Below are positions 1-6,090 of a stretch of DNA of 6,608 nucleotides, piece after piece. Each line of letters begins with the position of its first letter. Position 1 is the first letter of the stretch. The stretch is from CAJUOR01 sp964596105 (GTDB lineage: Bacteria > Bacillota_I > Bacilli_A > Erysipelotrichales > Coprobacillaceae): NCBI GenBank assembly GCA_964596105.1, contig CAZQRT010000068.1, positions 1-6,608 of the forward strand, in the 5' to 3' direction. The position numbers and the translations under genes were made by a program. Below the pieces are notes generated by a model, which did no database searches, was not told where the DNA came from, and saw nothing but the letters and a program-made list of their open reading frames with translations.

Positions 1-198
1 TTCAAAAATAAAGTTAGCTCCTATGATCTCATTGATTTCATGCGCGACTTCCGGTTTGTGAAAAGCATGGACGACACGTACATCAACATCTCCGGTGATC
101 AGGAGGTCAACGAAAAGGTCAAAGAAATCACCGGTTTGTCCAATCTTGATGCCCGCTATCTTTCCAAAGAGGAAGTTGACGATCTTTTCAAAATCTGA
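1..198 (+). CDS. C-terminal part of an unidentified protein (5' end outside window)
   Basis: An open frame runs from the first base to a TGA at 196-198 and gives the last 65 residues of a protein. The fragment is hydrophilic and charged, rich in Asp, Glu and Lys, with no membrane segment, no cysteines and no catalytic motif that I recognise. Its last residues read EEVDDLFKI. It is followed 8 bases later by an intrinsic terminator, as expected for the true end of a transcription unit. It has no visible relation to the next gene, which points the other way. I cannot assign a function. That it is coding is inferred from the uninterrupted frame, sensible amino-acid composition and the terminator placed directly behind the stop codon. 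Confidence 0.7.
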   Translation, partial: FKNKVSSYDLIDFMRDFRFVKSMDDTYINISGDQEVNEKVKEITGLSNLDARYLSKEEVDDLFKI

Positions 199-205
199 AA
201 TATAT

Positions 206-236
206 AAAAATGCTAAACCATTGGCTTAGCATTTTT
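206..236. terminator. Bidirectional intrinsic terminator between convergent genes
   Basis: An 11-bp perfect stem, AAAAATGCTAA pairing with TTAGCATTTTT, encloses a 9-base loop. The A-run on one arm becomes the T-run on the other, so the element works on either strand. It lies 8 bases after the stop of the plus-strand partial gene and 16 bases beyond the stop of the minus-strand dehydrogenase, and most likely ends both transcripts. Confidence 0.88.
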
Positions 237-252
237 ATTATATGTGCGGCAT

Positions 253-1260
253 TCATATACTCTTTGTCAGCACCTCGGGGTTGATCACAGAAGTCGGATG
301 ACCCTCCACATAATTTTTGAGATTTTCGACAGCCACATCCACCGTCTTCAGACGCGCCGTTCTCGTCAGCCAGGCGATATGCCCCGTGACCACACAACGC
401 GGATGAGCGATCAAAGGATTCATGACAACGGGCCGCTCATTCTCCAGGACATCCAGCCCGGCCGCGGACACCTTCCCGCTGTTTAATGCCTCAAGCAGGT
501 CTTCCTCCGCGATGAGCCCGCCCCGCGCGGTATTAATCAGCATCACGCCATCCTTCATCTTCGCTAGTGTCTCCGCGCAAATGAGATGCCGGGTATCAGG
601 AAGCAGCGGACAGTGCAGGGAGATCACATCACTTTCCCTCAAAAGATCTTCCCAGCGCACCGATAAATCCGGAATGTGAACCTGAGGATCATAAGCGATA
701 ACTTTACCGGCCAGAGGCTTGACCATCGCCGCGAACGACCGCCCGATCGCCCCTAACCCGACAACCCCGACAGTCTTGTCCGACAGCTCAATCTGCGGCG
801 TCACAACTTTAGTGAAAGGCTGGTTTTTAACGGTAAAATAAGTATTCCGCACATAATCATTCTGGGCGCTGACATGATGACACAGCTCCAGTAACAAAGC
901 CAGGGCATACTGCGCGATGGTCTTGTCGCCATAAATCGTATTGGTAAAAACCACCCCGGCAGCCGTGGCGGTCTCTCTTTCAAAACCCTCATAGCCGTGA
1001 CTGGTCGTCGCCACATACCTTAAACGCGGATGATGTTTAAACAACTCCCCGGTAAAAAGCCCCTTCTGCAGATAAACCCCGATGAGCCCATCCGCGTCCC
1101 CCAGCGCCTCATCCAGTCCCTGACTGGTCAAAGGCCTCGGAAGATCCACAAACTGATAAGAAACCCCGGGAATCGCCTTTAATCTCTGCCATCTTTCTCT
1201 GATCTCTTCATCCGTCAAATCAGGACAAATACTTCGCTGCGACACCACAAGCACCTTCAT
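253..1260 (-). CDS. NAD-dependent D-2-hydroxyacid dehydrogenase (glycerate dehydrogenase/hydroxypyruvate reductase-like)
   Basis: This 335-residue cytosolic enzyme belongs to the D-isomer-specific 2-hydroxyacid dehydrogenase family, which reduces 2-keto acids to D-2-hydroxy acids with NADH. The Rossmann motif GLGAIG lies at residues 168-173, and Asp191 follows the second beta strand, which favours NAD over NADP. The catalytic triad is visible as Arg246 in INTARGG, Glu275 in ENERP and His294 in GHIAW. The HIAW signature followed by a nearby Arg recalls glycerate dehydrogenases, but D-lactate or another 2-keto acid substrate cannot be excluded. The frame stays open 42 codons upstream, but that extension would run through the promoter and reach the start of the divergent transporter. 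The ATG at 1258-1260 is chosen because AAGGAGG sits 9 bases ahead of it and family homology begins there (MKVLVV). It is a single-gene unit, transcribed divergently from the MFS gene. Confidence 0.92.
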   Translation of the reverse strand: MKVLVVSQRSICPDLTDEEIRERWQRLKAIPGVSYQFVDLPRPLTSQGLDEALGDADGLIGVYLQKGLFTGELFKHHPRLRYVATTSHGYEGFERETATAAGVVFTNTIYGDKTIAQYALALLLELCHHVSAQNDYVRNTYFTVKNQPFTKVVTPQIELSDKTVGVVGLGAIGRSFAAMVKPLAGKVIAYDPQVHIPDLSVRWEDLLRESDVISLHCPLLPDTRHLICAETLAKMKDGVMLINTARGGLIAEEDLLEALNSGKVSAAGLDVLENERPVVMNPLIAHPRCVVTGHIAWLTRTARLKTVDVAVENLKNYVEGHPTSVINPEVLTKSI

Positions 1261-1269
1261 CACAACCCG

Positions 1270-1276
1270 CCTCCTT
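1270..1276 (-). promoter_or_regulatory. Shine-Dalgarno site deciding the dehydrogenase start
   Basis: The minus strand reads AAGGAGG here, a full match to the anti-Shine-Dalgarno core, 9 bases before the ATG at 1258-1260. It rules against the longer open frame that begins at 1386. Confidence 0.85.
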
Positions 1277-1282
1277 ACGCAT

Positions 1283-1311
1283 ATTTTATGCCTTCCTAAA
1301 TCAACTGTCAA
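1283..1311 (-). promoter_or_regulatory. Sigma-A-type promoter of the D-2-hydroxyacid dehydrogenase
   Basis: On the minus strand a perfect -35 box TTGACA (1306-1311) is separated by 17 bp from the -10 box TAAAAT (1283-1288, five of six matches). The predicted start of transcription is near 1276, so the mRNA would begin at or next to the ribosome binding site, with only about 16 untranslated bases. Confidence 0.8.
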
Positions 1312-1326
1312 AGAGGATGCAAACCA

Positions 1327-1355
1327 TTGACAACCCCCATGCTGATATGTATAAA
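1327..1355 (+). promoter_or_regulatory. Sigma-A-type promoter of the MFS transporter-phosphatase operon
   Basis: A perfect -35 box TTGACA (1327-1332) is followed after exactly 17 bp by TATAAA (1350-1355, five of six matches). Transcription should start near 1362, giving a leader of about 23 bases. The -35 box is 15 bp from the -35 box of the divergent dehydrogenase promoter, so the two polymerases would sit back to back. Confidence 0.83.
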
Positions 1356-1369
1356 TATAGACCCAAAGG

Positions 1370-1376
1370 AAAGGAG
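1370..1376 (+). promoter_or_regulatory. Shine-Dalgarno site of the MFS transporter
   Basis: AAAGGAG lies 8 bases ahead of the ATG at 1385-1387. This spacing is near optimal and fixes the start codon. Confidence 0.8.
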
Positions 1377-1384
1377 AATTCCCC

Positions 1385-2527
1385 ATGTTTAAAAAAGGCA
1401 GCTATTTTTATTACGCGATGGCCAACGGCATGTTTTATTTTTCCTGGGCCATGTTCGCGAGCATCATCTCCGTCTACCTGGCCGGTATCGGATGTGACGC
1501 CACGGAAATTTCTTTAATCACATCCTCATCCGCCCTGTTCGCGATCATCACCCAGCCCGTCGCCGGCCTCATCGCCGATAAAATCAACAGCCCCAAAACC
1601 GTCTCCCTCGTCTGCGCCGTCGCCGCCATCATCTCCGGGATGATGTTCGCCTACTCAAAATCATTCATCTTCCTTTTCCTGTTCAACGGCGCCACCCAGG
1701 GCATGCTCAACGGCATCGTCGCTTTAAGCGACCGCCTGGCCACCGCCGCCCCGTTTCCCTACGGCACCATCCGCGTCTGGGGCTCCATCCTCTACGCCAT
1801 CGGCTGCCAGGTAACCGGACTCGTCTATGAGAGCATTTCCCCGACCGCCAACTACTACATCTTCGCCCTCAGCATGCTCTTAACCATCGCCGGCTTTATC
1901 GGCATGTATGACGCCAAACTGCAAAAACCTGCCATCAAACCCAAAACATCGGAAAATGTTTTCCAGGTTCTCCTCAAAAACAAACCCTTTCTGCTATTCC
2001 TTTTGATCTACTCGCTCTTCTGGGGGACCGCCGGCGCCCAGGCTGTCTATATGCCCTTGATGATGACTGACTCCGGAGCCACCACCGGACTGATCGGCAC
2101 GACATTTCTGCTCGGCGCCCTGTCAGAAATCCCCATGGTGCTATTCTCGGATAAAATCATGAGCCGCTTTTCCTACCGCGCCCTGATGATCTTCGCCTGC
2201 GTCATGTCTCTGATCCGCTACGGCTGGTACGCCACCATACCCAACCCGACCTACATCATGTACGCCTTCTTCTTCCAGGGCACGACCACCATTGTCTTCA
2301 TGATGGTCACCGTGCGCCTGATGATGGAACTGGTCGATGAGCGCTACCTCAACAGCGCCTACGGGATTTCCAATATGATCGCGAAAGGAATCGCCGTTGT
2401 CATCTTCCAGATCGTCTTCGGACAAATTGTCAACTTCTTCGGATATACCGCCATGTACGGCGTCGCCTTTGTGATCACCGCCGTCGCCCTGCTGCTGTGC
2501 TTAGGCTTCCGCCCGGTAAGAAAATGA
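1385..2527 (+). CDS. MFS transporter, LacY/nucleoside-symporter-like (MFS_1_like)
   Basis: This is a 380-residue integral membrane protein with about twelve hydrophobic segments in two halves, separated by a polar loop around residues 176-200. The first helix is aromatic-rich (YFYYAMANGMFYFSW). A motif-A-like loop, GLIADK, lies at 61-66 between helices 2 and 3. RVWGS at 130-134 matches the conserved R-W-G-S block of the LacY/HcaT/nucleoside-H+ symporter branch. SEIPMVLFSDKIMSR at 247-261 is the equivalent block in the second half. The family moves small organic solutes, usually with protons. The substrate here is unknown; sugar, nucleoside or aromatic acid are all possible. It is the first gene of a two-gene operon, and its TGA overlaps the ATG of the phosphatase gene. 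The divergent dehydrogenase might act on its substrate, but that is only a neighbourhood guess. Confidence 0.9.
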   Translation: MFKKGSYFYYAMANGMFYFSWAMFASIISVYLAGIGCDATEISLITSSSALFAIITQPVAGLIADKINSPKTVSLVCAVAAIISGMMFAYSKSFIFLFLFNGATQGMLNGIVALSDRLATAAPFPYGTIRVWGSILYAIGCQVTGLVYESISPTANYYIFALSMLLTIAGFIGMYDAKLQKPAIKPKTSENVFQVLLKNKPFLLFLLIYSLFWGTAGAQAVYMPLMMTDSGATTGLIGTTFLLGALSEIPMVLFSDKIMSRFSYRALMIFACVMSLIRYGWYATIPNPTYIMYAFFFQGTTTIVFMMVTVRLMMELVDERYLNSAYGISNMIAKGIAVVIFQIVFGQIVNFFGYTAMYGVAFVITAVALLLCLGFRPVRK

Positions 2528-3267
2528 CCGCGGATTTTCATGTCCACTCTACCTACAGCGACGGGCAGAGTACATTAGAAGAAATCGTTCAGAAAGCCAT
2601 CGCCATGAAAATGACCAGCCTCGGGATCTCCGATCACAGTCCCCTGCCCATGGCCTGGGCGATGAAACCGGAAAAACTGCCATCCTATGTTCAGGAAATT
2701 CAGCGCCTCAAAGAGAAATACCAGATCCATCTCTACTGCGGGCTGGAACAGGATCTTTTCAGTCCGGCGCCCGCGTATCACTTTGACTACATCATCGGCT
2801 CCGTCCATCTCTTAAAAGTGGCGGACCGTTATATTGTGGTTGATGACAATCCAACTATCCTCAAAGAAGCCGTTCATCAGTATTTCCATGATGACTTTTA
2901 CGCCCTGACAGAATGTTATTATCAGGAAGTGGAACGACTGACAAAAATCAAACCCGACATCATCGGCCATCTCGATCTCATCATGAAATTCAACGAAAAC
3001 GGCGAACTGTTTGACCCTGATCATCCCCGCTACCGGAAAGCCGTCCGTCATGCCATTGATAAATTATTAGAGCTCCATGTTCCCTTTGAAATCAACACCG
3101 GAGCCATCTCCCGGGGATACCGCCAGACCCCTTATCCGCAACGCCAATGGATCAGCTACATCAAAGAGCACAACGGCGATTTGATCCTCTCCAGTGACAG
3201 CCATCATAAAGACACCCTCGCTTTTCAGTTTCCGAAGTATCAGGATCTGGCGACCATCCATCTCTAA
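2524..3267 (+). CDS. hisJ: PHP-domain phosphatase, histidinol-phosphatase HisJ/HisK family
   Basis: This 247-residue cytosolic metallo-phosphatase belongs to the PHP family; known members hydrolyse L-histidinol phosphate to histidinol, the penultimate stage of histidine synthesis (called hisJ in Bacillus, hisK in Lactococcus). Metal ligands appear in the expected order: HVH (His6, His8) with STYSDG after it, SDH (Asp37-His38), GLEQD (Glu75), GSVH (His95), GHLD (149-151), INTGA (190-194) and SSDSH (Asp225, His227). All PHP metal-binding positions look intact. The ATG at 2524 is preferred over an upstream in-frame GTG at 2497 because family homology starts directly after it and ATGA overlaps the transporter stop. 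There is no strong Shine-Dalgarno site, so translation is probably coupled to the transporter. No other his genes lie nearby, so the true substrate may be another phosphomonoester. The assignment to the family is firm; the substrate is less so. Confidence 0.87.
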   Translation: MTADFHVHSTYSDGQSTLEEIVQKAIAMKMTSLGISDHSPLPMAWAMKPEKLPSYVQEIQRLKEKYQIHLYCGLEQDLFSPAPAYHFDYIIGSVHLLKVADRYIVVDDNPTILKEAVHQYFHDDFYALTECYYQEVERLTKIKPDIIGHLDLIMKFNENGELFDPDHPRYRKAVRHAIDKLLELHVPFEINTGAISRGYRQTPYPQRQWISYIKEHNGDLILSSDSHHKDTLAFQFPKYQDLATIHL

Positions 3268-3291
3268 GAGACCGTCACGGTCTCTTTTTTT
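3268..3291 (+). terminator. Intrinsic terminator of the transporter-phosphatase operon
   Basis: Immediately after the TAA, GAGACCG (3268-3274) pairs with CGGTCTC (3278-3284) around a TCA loop, and seven T residues follow (3285-3291). The stem begins at the base after the stop codon. Confidence 0.9.
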
Positions 3292-3295
3292 AAAC

Positions 3296-3324
3296 AAAAG
3301 AAAATCCCCCGAAAAAGGGGGATT
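3296..3324 (-). terminator. Intrinsic terminator of the nrdD-nrdG operon
   Basis: Read on the minus strand, an 8-bp stem AATCCCCC/GGGGGATT (3303-3324) with a 6-base loop is followed by a T-rich tract (TTTTCTTTT including the stem end, 3296-3304). The last two bases of the nrdG TAA codon are part of the stem. It stands tail to tail with the plus-strand terminator, with 4 bases between them. Confidence 0.87.
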
Positions 3325-3826
3325 AAAATTTCACATCAACCAGACAGAGCTCATTGGTCTCGCGCGTCTTCTTCACATCGATCACCCGCTGATTACTGGA
3401 ACCGCGCCACTCGAGGCGAAAATCATGAAGCTTTTCGACAAACGGCCCGTCAACCAGCACATCCAGATACTGACAGACCGGATGAGCCTGAATGTGCTCC
3501 TCAAAACGGTATCCGGTCCAGGCCCAGATGGTCTTGTCCGGGTATTTCTTTTTAAAAGCCCGCGCCAGCTGCAAAGTTCCGGAAATGTTGGCGGGATGGA
3601 AAGGCTCGCCGCCTAAAATAGACAGCCCGACAATATACTCCTTCTCCGCCAGCTCCAGCACCTTGGCAATCGTCTCTTCCGTGAACGGCTTGCCGCCCTC
3701 AAAATCATGCGTCTCGGGATTAAAGCAGCCCGGGCAGTGGAAGTGACAGCCCTGCATGAAGATCGAAACCCGCACGCCCGGTCCGTTGGAAATATCCATT
3801 TTGCGGATTTTATTGTAGCGTGCCAT
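3323..3826 (-). CDS. nrdG: Anaerobic ribonucleoside-triphosphate reductase activating protein
   Basis: This 167-residue radical-SAM enzyme uses a [4Fe-4S] cluster and S-adenosylmethionine to abstract hydrogen from the glycyl residue of NrdD and so activates it. The cluster motif C-x3-C-x2-C is Cys27, Cys31 and Cys34 (GCHFHCPGC). GGEP at 72-75 is the SAM-binding block. WTGY (103-106), VDGPFV (125-130) and RGSSNQRVIDV (141-151) are typical of NrdG. The N-terminal MDISNGPGVRVSIFMQG is also characteristic, and the length is normal for the family. The ATG shares one base with the nrdD stop (TAATG), and a GGAG lies 4 bases upstream inside nrdD, so translation is probably coupled. This should keep activase made together with reductase. 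It is the last gene of the operon; its stop codon runs into the terminator stem. Confidence 0.96.
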   Translation of the reverse strand: MARYNKIRKMDISNGPGVRVSIFMQGCHFHCPGCFNPETHDFEGGKPFTEETIAKVLELAEKEYIVGLSILGGEPFHPANISGTLQLARAFKKKYPDKTIWAWTGYRFEEHIQAHPVCQYLDVLVDGPFVEKLHDFRLEWRGSSNQRVIDVKKTRETNELCLVDVKF

Positions 3827-5988
3827 TAGTCTCCGTCAGCATCCATGTTGTCGACATGCAGCACCCTTTCCTTGATTTCCTGGGTGCGGCCGCGGTTCCA
3901 GAAATTCGATCCGATATATCCGCAAGTCCGCCTTGCCACATTCAGCTTGGAATGATCGCGGTTGCCGCAGTTCGGGCAGTACCATTCCATATTGTCATCA
4001 ATCAGGATCTCGCCGTCATAACCGCATACCTGGCAGTAATCCGACTTCGTGTTCAGCTCCGCGTACATGATATTGTCATAAATGAACTGGATGATCTCTA
4101 AAACCGCCGGAATGTTATTGGAAAGATTCGGCGTTTCCACATAAGAAACCGCTCCGCCCGGACTGAGACGCTGGAATTCCGCTTCCAGTTTCAGCTTGGT
4201 GAAGGCATCGATCTCCTCGAAAACCGGCACATGGTAAGAGTTGGTAATATAATCACGATCGGTAATGCCCTTGATTTCCCCGAAGCGCTCCTTCAAGCAC
4301 TTCGCGAACTTATAAGTCGTGGACTCAATCGGCGTACCGTAAACGCTGTAATCGATCGATTCTTCCGCCTTCCACTGATTGCACTTGTCATTCAGGAACT
4401 GCATAACATCCAGACCGAACTGCTTGCCGACACCGTTATCGGTATGGCTGTGGCCGGTCATATACTTGACGCATTCATACAGTCCGGCATATCCCAGCGA
4501 CAAAGTCGAGTAGCCGTTATGAAGCAAAGGATGAATGCTTTCGCCCTTCTCCAGTCTGGCCAGCGCGCCATACTGCCACAAAATCGGCGCGACATCGCTG
4601 GTGACATTGCTCAAACGTTTATGTCTGGCCTGCAATGCGCGGTGGCACAGTTCGAGACGCTCATCGAGAATCTTCCAGAACGCGTCCATATCCTGATCGC
4701 TGGATAAAGCGGCATCGACCAGGTTGATCGTCACGACACCCTGATTGAAACGGCCGTAATACTGCGGTTTGCCCTCAGCGTTGATATAAGGGGTCAGGAA
4801 GGAACGGCAGCCCATGCACGGATAGCACTGCGGATCGCCATTCTTGTCGATCTTTAACTGTTTCATCACCTTTTCGGAGATGTAGTCCGGAACCATTCTC
4901 TTCGCGGTGCATACCGCCGCAAGTTCCGTTAAATACCAGTATTTGCTGTCTTCATGGATGTTGTCTTCTTCCAGCACATACAAAAGCTTCGGGAAAGCCG
5001 GGGTAATATAGACGCCCTTCTCGTTTTTCATGCCCTGAATACGCTGCTTCAAGACTTCCTCAATGACCATGGCCAGCTCTTCTTTGTACTCCTCGGTCTC
5101 GCCTAAATACAGGCAGACGCTCAAGAAAGGCGCCTGGCCGTTGGTGGTGGTCATGGAGTTAATCTGATACTGGAACGTCTGCACGCCGTCGGTAATCTCC
5201 TTGGCGAGATCTTCCTTGGAGAACTTCTCGCAGTCCTCATCGCTTAAACCGCGCTCATGGTAACGTTTCAAGTAGTAATTATAAGAATCCCTGACAAACG
5301 GAGCCAGATGAGTCATGGTGATGGTCGCGCCGCCGTACTGGCTGCTGGCAACAGCGGTGATCAGCTGGGTCGCGATCGTCATGGCCGTGAGAAAACGGTG
5401 CGGCTTCTCGATCATGACACCGTTGATATTGGTGCCGTTTTGCAGCATATCCTCCAAATTAATCAGATCGCAGTTATGCAGAGCGTTCTGCGCGAAATAA
5501 TCCGCGTCATGGAAATGGATAATGCCCTCGTCATGAGCCTTGACAATATCCTCGCTCAAAAGGAAACGGCGGGTAATATCGGTGCTCGTAATACCGGCCA
5601 AATAGTCGCGCTGCGTCGTCACGACACGGGCGTTTTTATTGGAGTTCTCATTATTCCAGTAATCATTCTCGCCCTCGATCAGTTCCTTGATGGCCAGATC
5701 GGTCGTGTTGGCCTTGCGCACCAGTTCCCGGGTATAACGGTAGGTGATATACTTCTTGGCCAGGGCATACTTGCCAATCGACATGAGTTTCATCTCGATG
5801 ATGTCCTGAATGTCCTCAACCAGAATCCGCTTTTTTCCTAAACCTTCGATATACTTAATGATGTTTTTGATTTGCGTCGGGGATACGCGGTCTTCTTCCG
5901 GCACCTCCGCGTTGGCCTTGTTGATGGCCGTGGCGATCTTGTCCGGGCTGTAGTCAACGATATGTCCGTCACGTTTAATAATTTTCAT
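3826..5988 (-). CDS. nrdD: Anaerobic (class III) ribonucleoside-triphosphate reductase
   Basis: This 720-residue oxygen-sensitive glycyl-radical enzyme reduces ribonucleoside triphosphates to deoxyribonucleotides. Residues 1 to about 90 form an ATP-cone allosteric domain (KIIKRDGHIVDYSPDKI onward). The catalytic barrel follows, with Cys173 in LHNCDL and Cys394 in CMGCRSF as the expected active-site pair, by analogy with Cys79 and Cys290 of phage T4 NrdD. A zinc site is formed by Cys652, Cys655, Cys671 and Cys674 (CQVC and CPNC). The radical glycine is Gly690 in RRTCGYIG near the C-terminus. All key residues are present and the length is usual for the ATP-cone form. An in-frame GTG at 5995-5997 overlaps the Shine-Dalgarno site, so the ATG at 5986-5988, 8 bases after AAGGAG, is chosen. 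It is the first gene of the nrdDG operon and is divergent from a Crp/Fnr regulator that probably controls it. Confidence 0.97.
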   Translation of the reverse strand: MKIIKRDGHIVDYSPDKIATAINKANAEVPEEDRVSPTQIKNIIKYIEGLGKKRILVEDIQDIIEMKLMSIGKYALAKKYITYRYTRELVRKANTTDLAIKELIEGENDYWNNENSNKNARVVTTQRDYLAGITSTDITRRFLLSEDIVKAHDEGIIHFHDADYFAQNALHNCDLINLEDMLQNGTNINGVMIEKPHRFLTAMTIATQLITAVASSQYGGATITMTHLAPFVRDSYNYYLKRYHERGLSDEDCEKFSKEDLAKEITDGVQTFQYQINSMTTTNGQAPFLSVCLYLGETEEYKEELAMVIEEVLKQRIQGMKNEKGVYITPAFPKLLYVLEEDNIHEDSKYWYLTELAAVCTAKRMVPDYISEKVMKQLKIDKNGDPQCYPCMGCRSFLTPYINAEGKPQYYGRFNQGVVTINLVDAALSSDQDMDAFWKILDERLELCHRALQARHKRLSNVTSDVAPILWQYGALARLEKGESIHPLLHNGYSTLSLGYAGLYECVKYMTGHSHTDNGVGKQFGLDVMQFLNDKCNQWKAEESIDYSVYGTPIESTTYKFAKCLKERFGEIKGITDRDYITNSYHVPVFEEIDAFTKLKLEAEFQRLSPGGAVSYVETPNLSNNIPAVLEIIQFIYDNIMYAELNTKSDYCQVCGYDGEILIDDNMEWYCPNCGNRDHSKLNVARRTCGYIGSNFWNRGRTQEIKERVLHVDNMDADGD

Positions 5989-5996
5989 GTGTCTCA

Positions 5997-6002
5997 CTCC
6001 TT
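5997..6002 (-). promoter_or_regulatory. Shine-Dalgarno site deciding the nrdD start
   Basis: The minus strand reads AAGGAG, ending 8 bases before the ATG at 5986-5988. An in-frame GTG three codons upstream overlaps this site and therefore cannot use it, which supports the 720-residue form. Confidence 0.85.
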
Positions 6003-6014
6003 GTCACTGCACCT

Positions 6015-6023
6015 AGTTTAGCA
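6015..6023 (-). promoter_or_regulatory. Predicted extended -10 promoter of nrdDG without a -35 box
   Basis: The minus strand reads TGC-TAAACT, an extended -10 TGn followed by a hexamer with four of six consensus matches (6015-6020). No TTGACA-like -35 box exists at 16-19 bp spacing. Transcription would start near 6008, leaving a leader of about 20 bases. The lack of a -35 box, together with a palindrome centred at -41.5, is the pattern of an activator-dependent class II promoter. The hexamer alone is a weak match, so this call rests on the combined geometry. Confidence 0.5.
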
Positions 6024-6041
6024 CAAAAATAAGAATAATCT

Positions 6042-6057
6042 TGTTGCTATTGCAACA
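6042..6057. promoter_or_regulatory. Perfect palindrome, candidate operator of the Crp/Fnr-family regulator
   Basis: TGTTGC-TATT-GCAACA is a perfect 6-bp inverted repeat with a 4-bp centre, 16 bp in total, centred between 6049 and 6050. Its size and symmetry fit a Crp/Fnr dimer site (compare TTGAT-N4-ATCAA for FNR), although the half-site differs. It lies upstream of nrdD and upstream of the regulator gene in the shared gap, and no T-run follows it on either strand, so it is not a terminator. Binding by the neighbouring regulator is inferred. Confidence 0.6.
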
Positions 6058-6073
6058 CAATTAAAATTATGAT
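6044..6073 (+). promoter_or_regulatory. Predicted promoter of the Crp/Fnr-family regulator
   Basis: TTGCTA (6044-6049) and TATGAT (6068-6073, five of six matches) are spaced by 18 bp. An alternative pair is TTGCAA (6050-6055) with TAGGAT (6073-6078) at 17 bp. In both cases the -35 box falls inside the palindrome at 6042-6057, so a protein bound there would block this promoter. The -35 matches are weak (four of six). Confidence 0.5.
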
Positions 6074-6084
6074 AGGATCAAAAC

Positions 6085-6090
6085 AAGGAG
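6085..6090 (+). promoter_or_regulatory. Shine-Dalgarno site of the Crp/Fnr-family regulator
   Basis: AAGGAG precedes the ATG at 6103 by 12 bases, longer than the usual 6-9. No other in-frame start with a better site is present; a GTG at 6092 is in another frame that closes after about two dozen codons. Confidence 0.65.

Noticed and set aside
1306..1332. TGTCAA-N15-TTGACA inverted repeat considered as a repressor operator
   Set aside because: The arms are exactly the two consensus -35 boxes and the symmetry stops at their edges, so no separate operator is needed to explain it.
1261..1386. 42-codon N-terminal extension of the dehydrogenase
   Set aside because: It would be read through the -10 and -35 boxes of both divergent promoters; the ATG at 1258-1260 has a strong Shine-Dalgarno site and matches the family start.
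2141..2425. 94-codon minus-strand open frame, His/Asp-rich, inside the MFS gene
   Set aside because: It is a reverse-frame reading of hydrophobic membrane-helix codons and not an independent gene.
2497..2523. Upstream GTG start for the PHP phosphatase
   Set aside because: It has no ribosome site and adds nine residues before the conserved HVH strand; the ATGA overlap at 2524 is a better start.
3194..3616. 140-codon plus-strand open frame spanning the phosphatase end and nrdG
   Set aside because: It runs through both terminators and overlaps two real genes in other frames.
4231..4707. 158-codon plus-strand open frame inside nrdD
   Set aside because: Antisense shadow of conserved nrdD coding sequence, with composition typical of a reverse-frame artefact.
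5257..5841. 194-codon plus-strand open frame inside nrdD
   Set aside because: It lies entirely antisense to the well-supported nrdD catalytic and ATP-cone region; it has no promoter or ribosome site of note and its translation resembles no family.
6042..6057. Palindrome considered as a terminator hairpin
   Set aside because: The stem is only 6 bp, no T-run follows on either strand, and it sits upstream of both divergent genes and not behind a gene.
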